Shown piece by piece: positions 1-7,088 of a stretch of 64,000 bases of DNA (position 1 is the stretch's first letter; the number at the start of each line of letters is the position of its first letter). The notes below the pieces were generated by a model. That model saw nothing but the letters and a program-made list of their open reading frames with translations. It made no database searches and was not told the origin of the DNA. Origin of the DNA: Methyloligella solikamskensis (GTDB taxonomy: Bacteria > Pseudomonadota > Alphaproteobacteria > Rhizobiales > Methyloligellaceae). Made by a program: the position numbers and the translations under genes. Location: NCBI RefSeq assembly GCF_042676065.1, contig NZ_JBHTJO010000001.1:2232001-2296000 (forward strand). Direction: 5' to 3'.

Positions 1-246
1 GCCGAGCTTGTCGGAGCGAAGCGCCGCTTCGGCCGCGGCAAGTGCCGCTTTCGGCGCAGGCGTCGCGGGCTGGCCCACCTCCATGTGGATGATGTCGTCG
101 CCACGGGCGACCCGCGCATTGGCCTCACGCATCACATCCATCACGATGAAGGGATCGATGCGGCTTCGGGCCGAGGCCGGTTGCGGTCCCGTCACGCTGT
201 CGCCCCATTCGGGGCGATCATCTGTCGGTGAGGTGGGCGATCGCAT
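1..246 (-). CDS. Pyridoxal-phosphate-dependent aminotransferase (class I/II), N-terminal part only
   Basis: The minus strand reads an open frame running off the left edge, about 82 codons from an ATG at 246. It contains RSRIDPFIVMDVMREAN followed by an HMEVGQPATPAP stretch, which matches the start of fold-type I aspartate-family aminotransferases (the E-x-G-x-P region before the substrate-binding segment). The catalytic lysine and most of the protein lie outside the window, so the substrate cannot be judged. The frame stays open upstream of 246, so the start is uncertain. It is divergent from the M48 protease gene, with about 156 bases between the two starts. Confidence 0.72.
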   Translation of the reverse strand, partial: MRSPTSPTDDRPEWGDSVTGPQPASARSRIDPFIVMDVMREANARVARGDDIIHMEVGQPATPAPKAALAAAEAALRSDKLG

Positions 247-402
247 CAAAGCTGTCTTTCCAACGTTTCCGCCAAAGTTTTCCGCCCGGAACATTCGTTC
301 AATTCCGGGTGATGTACGACGGAAGTGGATTGGCCGGAAGGCTATCCCTGTGCGATACCCGTCTTTGGCTATTGATCGCAAACGCTTAGCATATTCCGGA
401 CA

Positions 403-1830
403 ATGACTGCGCCGGTTCGAACCACCAAGATGAGCTTCTCCAGATGGGCTAAGACCGCAGCAACGGGATTGCTGGCCGCTACGCTCGTCTTCTCGTCGGC
501 GGTGACCAATGCTGCGTCCGCGGCCGGGCTGATCCGCGATGCGGAGACCGAGACGCTGATCCGCGACTACGCCAAGCCGATCCTCAACGCCGCCGGCCTC
601 GGCTCCCAAGGCATTGAGATCCATCTCGTCAACGACCGGGCGTTCAACGCCTTCGTCGTCGACGGCCACAACATGTTCATCCATGCCGGCACCATCATGA
701 TGGCCGATACGCCCAACCAGGTGATCGGGGTTATCGCCCATGAGAGCGGTCATATCACCGGCGGGCATCTGGCCCGGCTGCGCAGCCAGATGGCGAAGGC
801 CAAGTCCACGGCCCTGATGCTGCAGCTTCTGGGGCTTGCGGCCATGGCCGCCGGCGCTGTGGCGGGCGAAGGCAATATCGGACAGGCGGGCGCCGGCATC
901 GCCTTCGGCGGCACCGAAGCGATGATGCGCTCGGTACTGGCCTATCGCCAGGATGAGGAATCCTCCGCCGACCAGGCGGCAGTCACCTTCCTCAACGCCA
1001 CCCAGCAATCGGGCAAGGGCATGCTGCAATCCTTCGAGTACTTGAACCGCAAGCTGCTCGGGGTGGAAGGCATCAACCCCTTCATGCAAAGCCACCCCCT
1101 GCCCGCTCAGCGCCTGTCGCAGCTTCGGGGCCTGGTCACGTCCAGCCCCTACTACGACAAGAAGGACCCACAGGAGCTCCAGTTCCGGCACGATCTGGTG
1201 CGGGCAAAGCTCGTCGGGTTCATCGAGAAGCCCGAGGTGGTCTTCAACAAATATCCCAAATCGGACCGGAGCTTCCCGTCCTATTACGCGCGGGCTATCG
1301 CGACCTATCGGGACAAGGGCGTGGATGCGGCCATGCCGCTGCTCGATGCGCTGGTGCAGGCTCAGCCGGACTGGCCCTATTTCCACGAGATCCGTGGCCA
1401 GTTCCTGTTCGAAAGCGGCCGGGCATCGCAAGCCATTCCCGATCTAGAGAAGGCCGTGGAGCTGGCGCCGGAGGAGCCTCTGATCCGGGTGATGCTGGCC
1501 CAGGCGCTGCTCAGCGCGTCCGGCCCGCGCAATGTGGACGAGGCGGTCAAGCATCTGAAATTTGCGCTGGCCCGGGAGCGCAGCTCCTCGACCGGTTACC
1601 GGCAGCTCGCCATTGCCTACGGGCGCAAGGCGGAGATGGTGCCGGCCCAGGCACGCAGGGATTTCCTGGCCCGCGCCGACCTTGCCTCCGCGGAGGCCTA
1701 TTTCTATGAAGGGCAGCTCGACCTCGCCAAGATGCAGGCGAAGCGGGCCAAGACGGCCTTCATCGAAGGTACCCCCAACTGGATCCAGGCCGACGATATC
1801 CTGGCCTTCCAGCCCCCCAAAACCAACTAA
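403..1830 (+). CDS. M48 family metalloprotease with C-terminal TPR repeats (BepA/YfgC-like)
   Basis: A 475-residue exported zinc protease. Residues 12-41 form a signal peptide (hydrophobic GLLAATLVFSS, then ASAA). The HExxH zinc site is HESGH at 113-117, and the third ligand is E186 in EESSAD, the M48 ExxxD motif. The segment SHPLPAQRL near 245 matches the conserved region after the catalytic domain of BepA proteins. The C-terminal 200 residues contain TPR-like helices. By family knowledge, BepA works in periplasmic quality control of outer-membrane proteins. The start could instead be M10 (position 430), because neither ATG has a strong ribosome site. The DsbA-like gene follows 29 bases downstream, suggesting a periplasmic folding operon. 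Confidence 0.9.
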   Translation: MTAPVRTTKMSFSRWAKTAATGLLAATLVFSSAVTNAASAAGLIRDAETETLIRDYAKPILNAAGLGSQGIEIHLVNDRAFNAFVVDGHNMFIHAGTIMMADTPNQVIGVIAHESGHITGGHLARLRSQMAKAKSTALMLQLLGLAAMAAGAVAGEGNIGQAGAGIAFGGTEAMMRSVLAYRQDEESSADQAAVTFLNATQQSGKGMLQSFEYLNRKLLGVEGINPFMQSHPLPAQRLSQLRGLVTSSPYYDKKDPQELQFRHDLVRAKLVGFIEKPEVVFNKYPKSDRSFPSYYARAIATYRDKGVDAAMPLLDALVQAQPDWPYFHEIRGQFLFESGRASQAIPDLEKAVELAPEEPLIRVMLAQALLSASGPRNVDEAVKHLKFALARERSSSTGYRQLAIAYGRKAEMVPAQARRDFLARADLASAEAYFYEGQLDLAKMQAKRAKTAFIEGTPNWIQADDILAFQPPKTN

Positions 1831-1859
1831 GACGCCAATCGTCTTTTAGGAGAACATAG

Positions 1860-2696
1860 ATGACCGCAAGAACAGGCCTCCTCGCCGCCCTGGTGGCAGC
1901 GATCGTGTCCGCCGCGGTGACGGCGGCCGGGCTCCTGATCTTCGCCCCGGGCGGCTCCGTCGAGTATGCCGACAGCCCCGAGGCTGGCCAGGTGTCCGGG
2001 CTCGACATGAGCGACGAAGGCACCCGTACCCAGGTGATCGCCGTCGTGCGCGACTATCTGGTGAACAATCCGGAGATCCTGGTCGACATGTCCCAGGAGC
2101 TGGACGAGCGCCAGCAGCAAGCCCAGGCCGAGCAGCAGAAGCAGGGCATCGGGGAAAACGCGGACGAGATCTTCCGCTCCGACTACTCCTATGTGGGCGG
2201 CAATCCGGACGGCGACGTCACGGTGGTCGAGTTCTTCGATTACAATTGCGGCTTCTGCAAGCGCGCCCTGCCCGACGTCGTCAAGCTGACGGAAGAGGAC
2301 GACACGGTGCGCGTCGTCTTCAAGGAGCTGCCGATCTTCGGCGAGGATTCCGAAGACGCCGCCCGGGCCGCGCTCGCCGCCAAGGAACAGGGCAAGTATT
2401 TCGAGATGCACCAACGCCTCTACAACGATCCCGGCAAGGCGAATAAGGGCAAGGCGCTGGCCATCGCCAAAGACATGGGCCTCGATGTCGAGAAGCTCAA
2501 AGAGGACATGGAAAGCGACAAGGTCGACGCGGCGCTTGAGGAGAACATGAAGATCGCTCAGGCGATCGGCCTTCAGGGCACGCCGCTCTATCTGGTCGGC
2601 GACGAGATGATCGCCGGTGCGCCGGACGATCTGTTCGAGCAGCTAGAGGCGAATGTCGCCAAGATCCGCGAGAACGGGTGCACGACGACCTGCTGA
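1860..2696 (+). CDS. DsbA family thioredoxin-fold protein (periplasmic disulfide oxidoreductase/isomerase)
   Basis: This 278-residue protein has an N-terminal membrane anchor or signal segment (residues 5-29), a coiled linker rich in Q and E (about 75-97) and then a DsbA/DsbG-type thioredoxin domain. The active site is CGFC at 130-133 in EFFDYNCGFCKRALPD, and the cis-proline loop is GLQGTPLYLVGD. The architecture resembles ScsC/Com1-like proteins, in which an N-terminal helical part oligomerises. The start has a good ribosome site (aggag, about 8 bases upstream). A paralogue lies at 17478-18116. The C-terminus carries two extra cysteines (NGCTTTC). The exact role, oxidase or isomerase, cannot be told from sequence. 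Confidence 0.9.
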   Translation: MTARTGLLAALVAAIVSAAVTAAGLLIFAPGGSVEYADSPEAGQVSGLDMSDEGTRTQVIAVVRDYLVNNPEILVDMSQELDERQQQAQAEQQKQGIGENADEIFRSDYSYVGGNPDGDVTVVEFFDYNCGFCKRALPDVVKLTEEDDTVRVVFKELPIFGEDSEDAARAALAAKEQGKYFEMHQRLYNDPGKANKGKALAIAKDMGLDVEKLKEDMESDKVDAALEENMKIAQAIGLQGTPLYLVGDEMIAGAPDDLFEQLEANVAKIRENGCTTTC

Positions 2697-2742
2697 TTGC
2701 ATCGGCTTAACGACTCTTTGCACAGTTCGCGGTCTTTTTGGG

Positions 2743-2769
2743 GGCGCCAGGCGGAAACGGTCTGGCGCC
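2743..2769. terminator. Candidate terminator hairpin after the DsbA-like gene
   Basis: GGCGCCAG at 2743-2750 pairs with CTGGCGCC at 2762-2769 around an 11-base loop. It lies 47 bases after the DsbA-like stop codon and before aroQ. There is no long T-run, so it may be a weak terminator or an RNA-stabilising hairpin. Confidence 0.45.
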
Positions 2770-2913
2770 TCTCGCTTTGCGGCCTTACAAGAAATTTGCT
2801 AAAGAGCCGCGGCCTATTCTGCCCGGCGGCACCGCTTGGGCAGGTTTTGAGCTGCCCGAATGGCGGCGGTCTTTCTCGCGTTACTGTTTCAATTGCCAGG
2901 TGTTTGCCCGCCC

Positions 2914-3366
2914 ATGGTCAAGCCGATCTTCATACTCAACGGCCCAAACCTCAATCTGCTGGGCAAGCGCGAGCCGGAGATCTACGGCCATGAGACCTTG
3001 GACGATCTCAAGGCCGTGTGCGAGGCGAAGGCGAAGACCTTCGGGCTCGGCGTCGATTTTCGCCAGAGCAATCACGAAGGCGATCTGATCACCTGGATCC
3101 AGGAGGCGCGCGAAAACGCCAGCGGGCTTATTGTCAACGCGGGCGCCCTCACGCATACATCTGTGGGGTTGCTCGACGCGCTGCTCGCGGTGCCGGTGCC
3201 GAGCTTGGAAGTGCATCTTTCCAATGTCTTTGCCCGGGAGCCGTTTCGGCAGCACTCATATATCTCCAAAGGGGTGGAGGGCGTCATCTGCGGACTTGGG
3301 CCGAAAGGCTATGAGCTCGCGATCGAGGCTCTCGCCGCAATGATCGGTGAAGGCGGGAAGAAGTAA
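2914..3366 (+). CDS. aroQ: Type II 3-dehydroquinate dehydratase
   Basis: It catalyses the third step of the shikimate pathway, 3-dehydroquinate to 3-dehydroshikimate, in the cytoplasm. From the ATG at 2914 the protein has 150 residues, the normal size for the dodecameric type II enzyme; the longer frame from 2860 adds 18 residues not expected in the family. Visible signatures are ILNGPNLNLLGKREPEIYG at the N-terminus (catalytic tyrosine and flexible loop), RQSNHEGDLI, NAGALTHTSV and EVHLSNVFAREPFRQHSYIS. The stop codon overlaps the accB start (TAATG), so the two are translationally coupled; aroQ-accB-accC is a common alphaproteobacterial order. Confidence 0.96.
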   Translation: MVKPIFILNGPNLNLLGKREPEIYGHETLDDLKAVCEAKAKTFGLGVDFRQSNHEGDLITWIQEARENASGLIVNAGALTHTSVGLLDALLAVPVPSLEVHLSNVFAREPFRQHSYISKGVEGVICGLGPKGYELAIEALAAMIGEGGKK

Positions 3367-3854
3367 TGGCGGACGAAAAAAAAACGCCCGAGTCAAAGAA
3401 GACGGGAGCCTTCGATAAGGCCTTTATCCAGGAACTCGCGGAGCTTCTGACGGAAACCGAGCTCACCGAGATCGAAATCGAGCACGAGGGGCATCGCATC
3501 CGTGTCGCCCGCAATCAGACCATCATCGCCGGCGGCTACGCGCCTCCGGCCGGCGGCGGCGAAGCGTCGGCAAAATCCGATAAGTCGTCCAAGTCGGAGA
3601 GCGCCGGGCCGCACCCGGGCACTGTGACCTCTCCCATGGTCGGCACTGCCTATCGGGCGCCGGAGCCCGGCGCGCCGCCCTTCGTGGAGGTGGGCACCCG
3701 GGTCACGGCCGGTCAGACCATCTTGATCATCGAGGCCATGAAGACGATGAACCATATCCCGGCCCCTCACGCGGGGACGGTCATCGCCATTCTCGTGGAG
3801 GACGGCCACCCGGTCGAATATGGCGAGCCGATCATCGTCATCGAATCCAATTAG
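3366..3854 (+). CDS. accB: Acetyl-CoA carboxylase biotin carboxyl carrier protein
   Basis: The 162-residue carrier subunit of acetyl-CoA carboxylase, which commits acetyl-CoA to fatty acid synthesis. An N-terminal helical region (about 15-50) is followed by a flexible Gly/Ala/Ser/Lys linker (about 58-82) and the biotinyl domain. The biotinylated lysine is K126 in EAMKTMNH. The gene overlaps aroQ by one base and precedes accC by 9 bases, so carrier and carboxylase are made from one transcript. The transcarboxylase subunits accA and accD are not in the window. Confidence 0.97.
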   Translation: MADEKKTPESKKTGAFDKAFIQELAELLTETELTEIEIEHEGHRIRVARNQTIIAGGYAPPAGGGEASAKSDKSSKSESAGPHPGTVTSPMVGTAYRAPEPGAPPFVEVGTRVTAGQTILIIEAMKTMNHIPAPHAGTVIAILVEDGHPVEYGEPIIVIESN

Positions 3855-3863
3855 CGGGTCCCG

Positions 3864-5207
3864 ATGTTCGACAAGATTCTGATCGCAAACCGGGGCGAGA
3901 TCGCCCTCCGTATCGAGCGGGCGTGCAAGGAGCTTGGCATCTCCACCGTGGCGGTGCACTCCACCGCGGATGCCGACGCCATGCATGTGAAGCTGGCCGA
4001 TGAGAGCGTGTGCATCGGCGGCCCCTCGGCCAAGGACAGCTACCTCAACATTCCGCATATCGTATCGGCCTGCGAGATCACCAACGCGGATGCGGTGCAT
4101 CCTGGCTACGGGTTCCTCGCCGAGAACGCCCGGTTCGCCGAGATTCTGGAAGAGCACGAGATCAACTTCATCGGCCCGTCGGCTGAGCATATCTCGCTCA
4201 TGGGAAACAAGATCGCCGCGAAGGAGACCGCGCTGAAGCTCGGCATCCCGGTGGTCCCGGGCTCCGACGGTCCCGTTTCCGACTATGACGAGGCGCGCCG
4301 GCTGGCCAAGGACATCGGCTATCCGGTGCTGATCAAGGCGGCTTCGGGCGGCGGCGGCCGCGGCATGAAGGTCGCCATGTTCGAAAGCGAGCTGGAGCTG
4401 GCGTTGGCCACGGCGCGGACCGAGGCCCAGGCGAGCTTCGGAGACGCGACGGTCTATATCGAGAAATATCTCGCCAAGCCGCGCCATATCGAGGTGCAGG
4501 TGCTGGGCGACGGCAAGGGCAACGCGATCCATCTGGGCGAGCGCGACTGCTCGTTGCAGCGCCGCCATCAGAAAGTCTGGGAAGAGGCTCTCTCCCCTGC
4601 CCTTAACGAAGAGCAGCGCCAGGAGATCGGCGAGACGGTCGCCGCGGCCATGCGCAAGCTGAAATACAAGGGCGTGGGCACGGTCGAGTTTCTCTACGAG
4701 AACGGCGAGTTCTATTTCATCGAGATGAACACCCGGCTTCAGGTGGAGCACACGATCACCGAGATGATCACGGGGATCGATCTGGTGATCGAGCAGATCC
4801 GGGTCGCCGCTGGCGCGCCGCTGACGATTTCCCAGGACGACATCAAATTCAACGGCCACGCCATCGAGTGCCGAATCAATGCGGAGAATGCGCGGACCTT
4901 CCGCCCCTCTCCCGGTACCATCACCCATTTCCACCCGCCGGGCGGACTTGGGGTGCGCGTCGATTCAGGCGCCTATGCCGGCTATACGATCCCCCCCTAT
5001 TACGACAGCATGATCGGCAAGCTGATTGTGCATGCCCGCAATCGCAACGAATGCCTGATGCGTCTGAAGCGGGCGCTGGGCGAGTTCGTTGTCGACGGGA
5101 TCGACACGACGATACCTCTCTTTAACGCGCTTCTCGCAGAACCCGCCATCGCCGATGGAATGTATGATATTCATTGGCTAGAGGATTACCTCGCACAAGA
5201 TTCGTAA
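3864..5207 (+). CDS. accC: Acetyl-CoA carboxylase biotin carboxylase subunit
   Basis: A 447-residue ATP-grasp enzyme that carboxylates biotin on AccB using bicarbonate and ATP. Seen in order: the N-terminal FDKILIANRGEIALRI signature, the ATP-grasp glycine loop KAASGGGGRGMK (about 160-170), the HLGERDCSLQRRHQK catalytic segment, EMNTRLQVEHTITE and the RINAENA region of the C-terminal domain. The length is normal for AccC. The last part (GLGVRVDSGAYAGYTIPPYYDSMIGKLI) is fully conserved in style. aat follows 22 bases downstream. Confidence 0.97.
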   Translation: MFDKILIANRGEIALRIERACKELGISTVAVHSTADADAMHVKLADESVCIGGPSAKDSYLNIPHIVSACEITNADAVHPGYGFLAENARFAEILEEHEINFIGPSAEHISLMGNKIAAKETALKLGIPVVPGSDGPVSDYDEARRLAKDIGYPVLIKAASGGGGRGMKVAMFESELELALATARTEAQASFGDATVYIEKYLAKPRHIEVQVLGDGKGNAIHLGERDCSLQRRHQKVWEEALSPALNEEQRQEIGETVAAAMRKLKYKGVGTVEFLYENGEFYFIEMNTRLQVEHTITEMITGIDLVIEQIRVAAGAPLTISQDDIKFNGHAIECRINAENARTFRPSPGTITHFHPPGGLGVRVDSGAYAGYTIPPYYDSMIGKLIVHARNRNECLMRLKRALGEFVVDGIDTTIPLFNALLAEPAIADGMYDIHWLEDYLAQDS

Positions 5208-5229
5208 TCCTCGAGGTGGTGGAGAGGCG

Positions 5230-5925
5230 ATGGCCACGCTCGACGACATTATGATCGAGATCACGCCGCAGGTCCTTTTGAAGGCCTATGCGTGCGGGAT
5301 CTTTCCCATGGCGGAGAGCGCCAGAGACAACGCCCTCTACTGGATCGAGCCCGAGCATCGCGGGATCCTGCCTCTCGACAACGTACATGTGCCCCGCAGC
5401 CTGGCGCGGGCGATCCGCCGGGGCGATTTCGAGATCAAGGTCGACAACGATTTCGAAGCGGTGATCGAAGGCTGCGCCGCGCCCAGGCCCGGCCGCCGCA
5501 GCACCTGGATCAACCAGCGCATCCGCACCCTCTATGCCGATCTGTTCGATCTCGGCCATTGCCACACCATCGAGGTCTGGCGGGACGGCAAGCTGATCGG
5601 CGGGCTCTACGGAGTGCATCTCGGCCGCGCCTTCTTCGGCGAGAGCATGTTCAGCCTGGAGCGGGACGCCAGCAAGATCGCTCTGGTCTATCTGGTGGCG
5701 CGGCTGAAATACGGCGGCTTCACCCTGCTCGACACCCAGTTCGTGACCGACCATCTGGCGCGCTTCGGCACCGTGGAGGTCGACCGCGAGGATTTTCAGA
5801 GATTGCTGGAAGATGCGCTGTCCGACGGCGAGGGTCAGTTTTCCTCGTTGTCGAGCGACATGTCGCCTTCAGGCATCTTGCAGTTGGTCAGCCAGACATC
5901 GAACACCGGGTGCTCCACGGCGTGA
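5230..5925 (+). CDS. aat: Leucyl/phenylalanyl-tRNA--protein transferase
   Basis: A 231-residue enzyme that adds Leu or Phe from aminoacyl-tRNA to N-terminal Arg or Lys of proteins, making N-end-rule substrates for ClpS/ClpAP. Family signatures visible are AYACGIFPMAES, YWIEPEHRGILPLD, WINQRIRTLYADLFDLGHCHTIEVW, GGLYGVHLGRAFFGESMFS, ASKIALVYLVARLKYGGF and DTQFVTDHLARFG. The conserved fold ends near residue 200; the last 30 residues (from SDGEGQF) are encoded in a 91-base antisense overlap with the convergent DUF2155 gene and may be lineage-specific. It is the last gene of the aroQ-accBC transcript. Confidence 0.95.
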   Translation: MATLDDIMIEITPQVLLKAYACGIFPMAESARDNALYWIEPEHRGILPLDNVHVPRSLARAIRRGDFEIKVDNDFEAVIEGCAAPRPGRRSTWINQRIRTLYADLFDLGHCHTIEVWRDGKLIGGLYGVHLGRAFFGESMFSLERDASKIALVYLVARLKYGGFTLLDTQFVTDHLARFGTVEVDREDFQRLLEDALSDGEGQFSSLSSDMSPSGILQLVSQTSNTGCSTA

Positions 5926-6278
5926 AGACCGGGGCTTTCGGCGAACATCCAGCCGGTGAAGATACGGCTGGTCTCGCCGGAGAGCTTGGTCTCGTCCACC
6001 TCGACGAAGGCGGTCGTCTTGGGCTGCTCGGTCGGCGGGCGCGTATGGCAGACCCGCGGCGTCACTCTTAGAGCCCCGAATTTCACCGTCTCGTTGATGG
6101 GGATCTCCAGATGTGAGATCCGGCCCGTCACCTTATCGAGGGCGGCGAACACTGCGATCTTGTTCTCGATCACGTCGGCTTTCGCGCCCACAGCCGACGC
6201 CAGCAGCAGCGCTAAGGCTGACAGCGCGAGGACGGCCCTGCGGCCCGACATTCCGACGATTCGCGTGAGGTGGCTCAT
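5835..6278 (-). CDS. DUF2155 domain-containing exported protein
   Basis: From the ATG at 6278 this is a 147-residue protein with a signal peptide (residues 10-32, ALSALALLLASAVGAKA). The mature part ends with the family hallmark RIFTGWMFAESPGLHAVEHPVFDVWLTNC, typical of the alphaproteobacterial DUF2155 family, whose function is not established. Two conserved cysteines (CHTRPPTE and LTNCKM) could form a disulfide in the periplasm. The longer open frame upstream to 6584 runs back over the gene next door in another frame and is not expected to be translated. Linkage to NDUFA12 and aat is a recurrent alphaproteobacterial arrangement. Confidence 0.88.
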   Translation of the reverse strand: MSHLTRIVGMSGRRAVLALSALALLLASAVGAKADVIENKIAVFAALDKVTGRISHLEIPINETVKFGALRVTPRVCHTRPPTEQPKTTAFVEVDETKLSGETSRIFTGWMFAESPGLHAVEHPVFDVWLTNCKMPEGDMSLDNEEN

Positions 6279-6393
6279 GAAGAGGCAGTTATACGGACGG
6301 GAGCGTTTCCGTCCACTTCCCTGACAAGTTCCGCTCCGAATGATCGATGAAAGTGACGAGGCCGTGGCGCGCGGCTGTTCATTCAGGCTGCCA

Positions 6394-6777
6394 TTATTCT
6401 GGTTGCCATGGTTCGTAGGCGCGGGTCGGCGGCCCCTCCTCGCCCACGGGCCGCAATGTGCTGCCGGGCGGGCGGTAAGCGGCCGGAGTGCCGGTGAGAT
6501 TTGCCTGAGGCGGCATCTGCCAGGCCCGCGGCTCGTAGTTCTCTTCCGTGGGCGGCACGTCGACGGTGTGGTGCAGCCAGCCATGCCAGGCCGGCGTCAC
6601 GCTGCTCGCATCGGCCACCTTGTCGTAGATCACCCAGCGGCGGGCGCCGGTCTTGTCCTCGTAATAGGTGTTGCCGAAGCTGTCGGTGCCCACCTTGTTG
6701 CCGAAGCGCCAGGTAAAGAGCCGTGTGCCGATCGTATTGCCGGTCCACCAGGCAAATAGCTCTTCGAAAAGTGCCAT
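6394..6777 (-). CDS. NADH:ubiquinone oxidoreductase subunit NDUFA12 family protein
   Basis: A 127-residue homologue of the mitochondrial complex I supernumerary subunit NDUFA12 (B17.2), found in alphaproteobacterial complex I. The start at 6777 gives MALFEELFAWWTGNTIGTRLFTW; the hallmark follows as GTDSFGNTYYE, RRWVIYD and PAWHGWLHHTVDVPP (residues about 30-75). The C-terminal tail is proline-rich (PPGSTLRPVGEEGPPTRAYEPWQPE). A longer frame from 6954 adds 59 residues with no family resemblance. The DUF2155 gene lies 115 bases downstream on the same strand. The main nuo operon is not in this window. Confidence 0.92.
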   Translation of the reverse strand: MALFEELFAWWTGNTIGTRLFTWRFGNKVGTDSFGNTYYEDKTGARRWVIYDKVADASSVTPAWHGWLHHTVDVPPTEENYEPRAWQMPPQANLTGTPAAYRPPGSTLRPVGEEGPPTRAYEPWQPE

Positions 6778-6965
6778 AGGTCGCGCTGTCTCTTTGAGAG
6801 GTGATTTGTTCACACGGACTATGGCGGCAAAGGCGAAATGCGTCCAGTGCCAGGCTGTCTCGGCCCCTGCCCGGAAACGCCCGGAAAACGCGCCCCGGGA
6901 CTCGCGGCCGGGGGTCAGAATCACCATATAGTTGTGACCGGATGCAGTACCCAATGCTGCCGCTC

Positions 6966-6984
6966 ATCCACAGTTGTTGTGGAT
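6966..6984. promoter_or_regulatory. Inverted pair of DnaA-box-like sequences upstream of nrdJ
   Basis: The 19-base palindrome ATCCACAGTTGTTGTGGAT has 7-base arms ATCCACA and TGTGGAT around a 5-base spacer. Each arm contains the ATCCACA core of the DnaA box (consensus TTATCCACA); the left one, TCATCCACA at 6964-6972, differs at one position. It lies about 105 bases before the nrdJ start. DnaA control of ribonucleotide reductase is established in Escherichia coli; here it is inference. Confidence 0.5.
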
Positions 6985-6997
6985 TGTTAACTGTCCC

Positions 6998-7013
6998 ATA
7001 CTACATCTAGGGT
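6998..7013. promoter_or_regulatory. Candidate NrdR box upstream of nrdJ
   Basis: ATACTACATCTAGGGT agrees at 12 of 16 positions with the NrdR consensus ACACWATATWTWGTGT-type palindrome as I remember it. NrdR is the ATP/dATP-sensing repressor of ribonucleotide reductase genes. Real NrdR sites usually come in pairs about 31 bases apart; the only structure at that distance is the DnaA-like palindrome, so a second clean NrdR box is not seen. The site is 76 bases before the nrdJ start. Confidence 0.4.
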
Positions 7014-7088
7014 TCCGCTTGCTACGGAGCCCGAATCGACTCAGCGTGGGCGGCTCGACTGATCGCACATACATCCGGGGGAGAAGAG

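Larger units (their letters stand above)
6778..7088. other. Divergent intergenic region in front of nrdJ
   Basis: The 311-base gap between the NDUFA12 gene and nrdJ has no convincing gene. I find no cobalamin riboswitch (no B12-box-like conserved core) although NrdJ needs B12. Its right half holds the candidate DnaA-box pair and NrdR-like box listed separately. Confidence 0.6.

Noticed and set aside
8..406. Open frame of 132 codons on the plus strand at the left edge
   Set aside because: It is a shadow of the aminotransferase gene on the minus strand, whose translation shows clear family sequence; the plus-strand product has no recognisable features.
409..424. GGTTCGAACC as a possible tRNA T-arm
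   Set aside because: No acceptor, D or anticodon stems can be placed around it, and it lies in the start of the M48 gene.
5956..6324. 122-codon plus-strand frame between aat and the NDUFA12 gene
   Set aside because: It is the shadow of the DUF2155 gene, which has a signal peptide and the family hallmark on the other strand.
6778..7088. Possible cobalamin riboswitch in front of the B12-dependent nrdJ
   Set aside because: No B12-box-like core or the long multi-stem layout is visible in the 311 bases.
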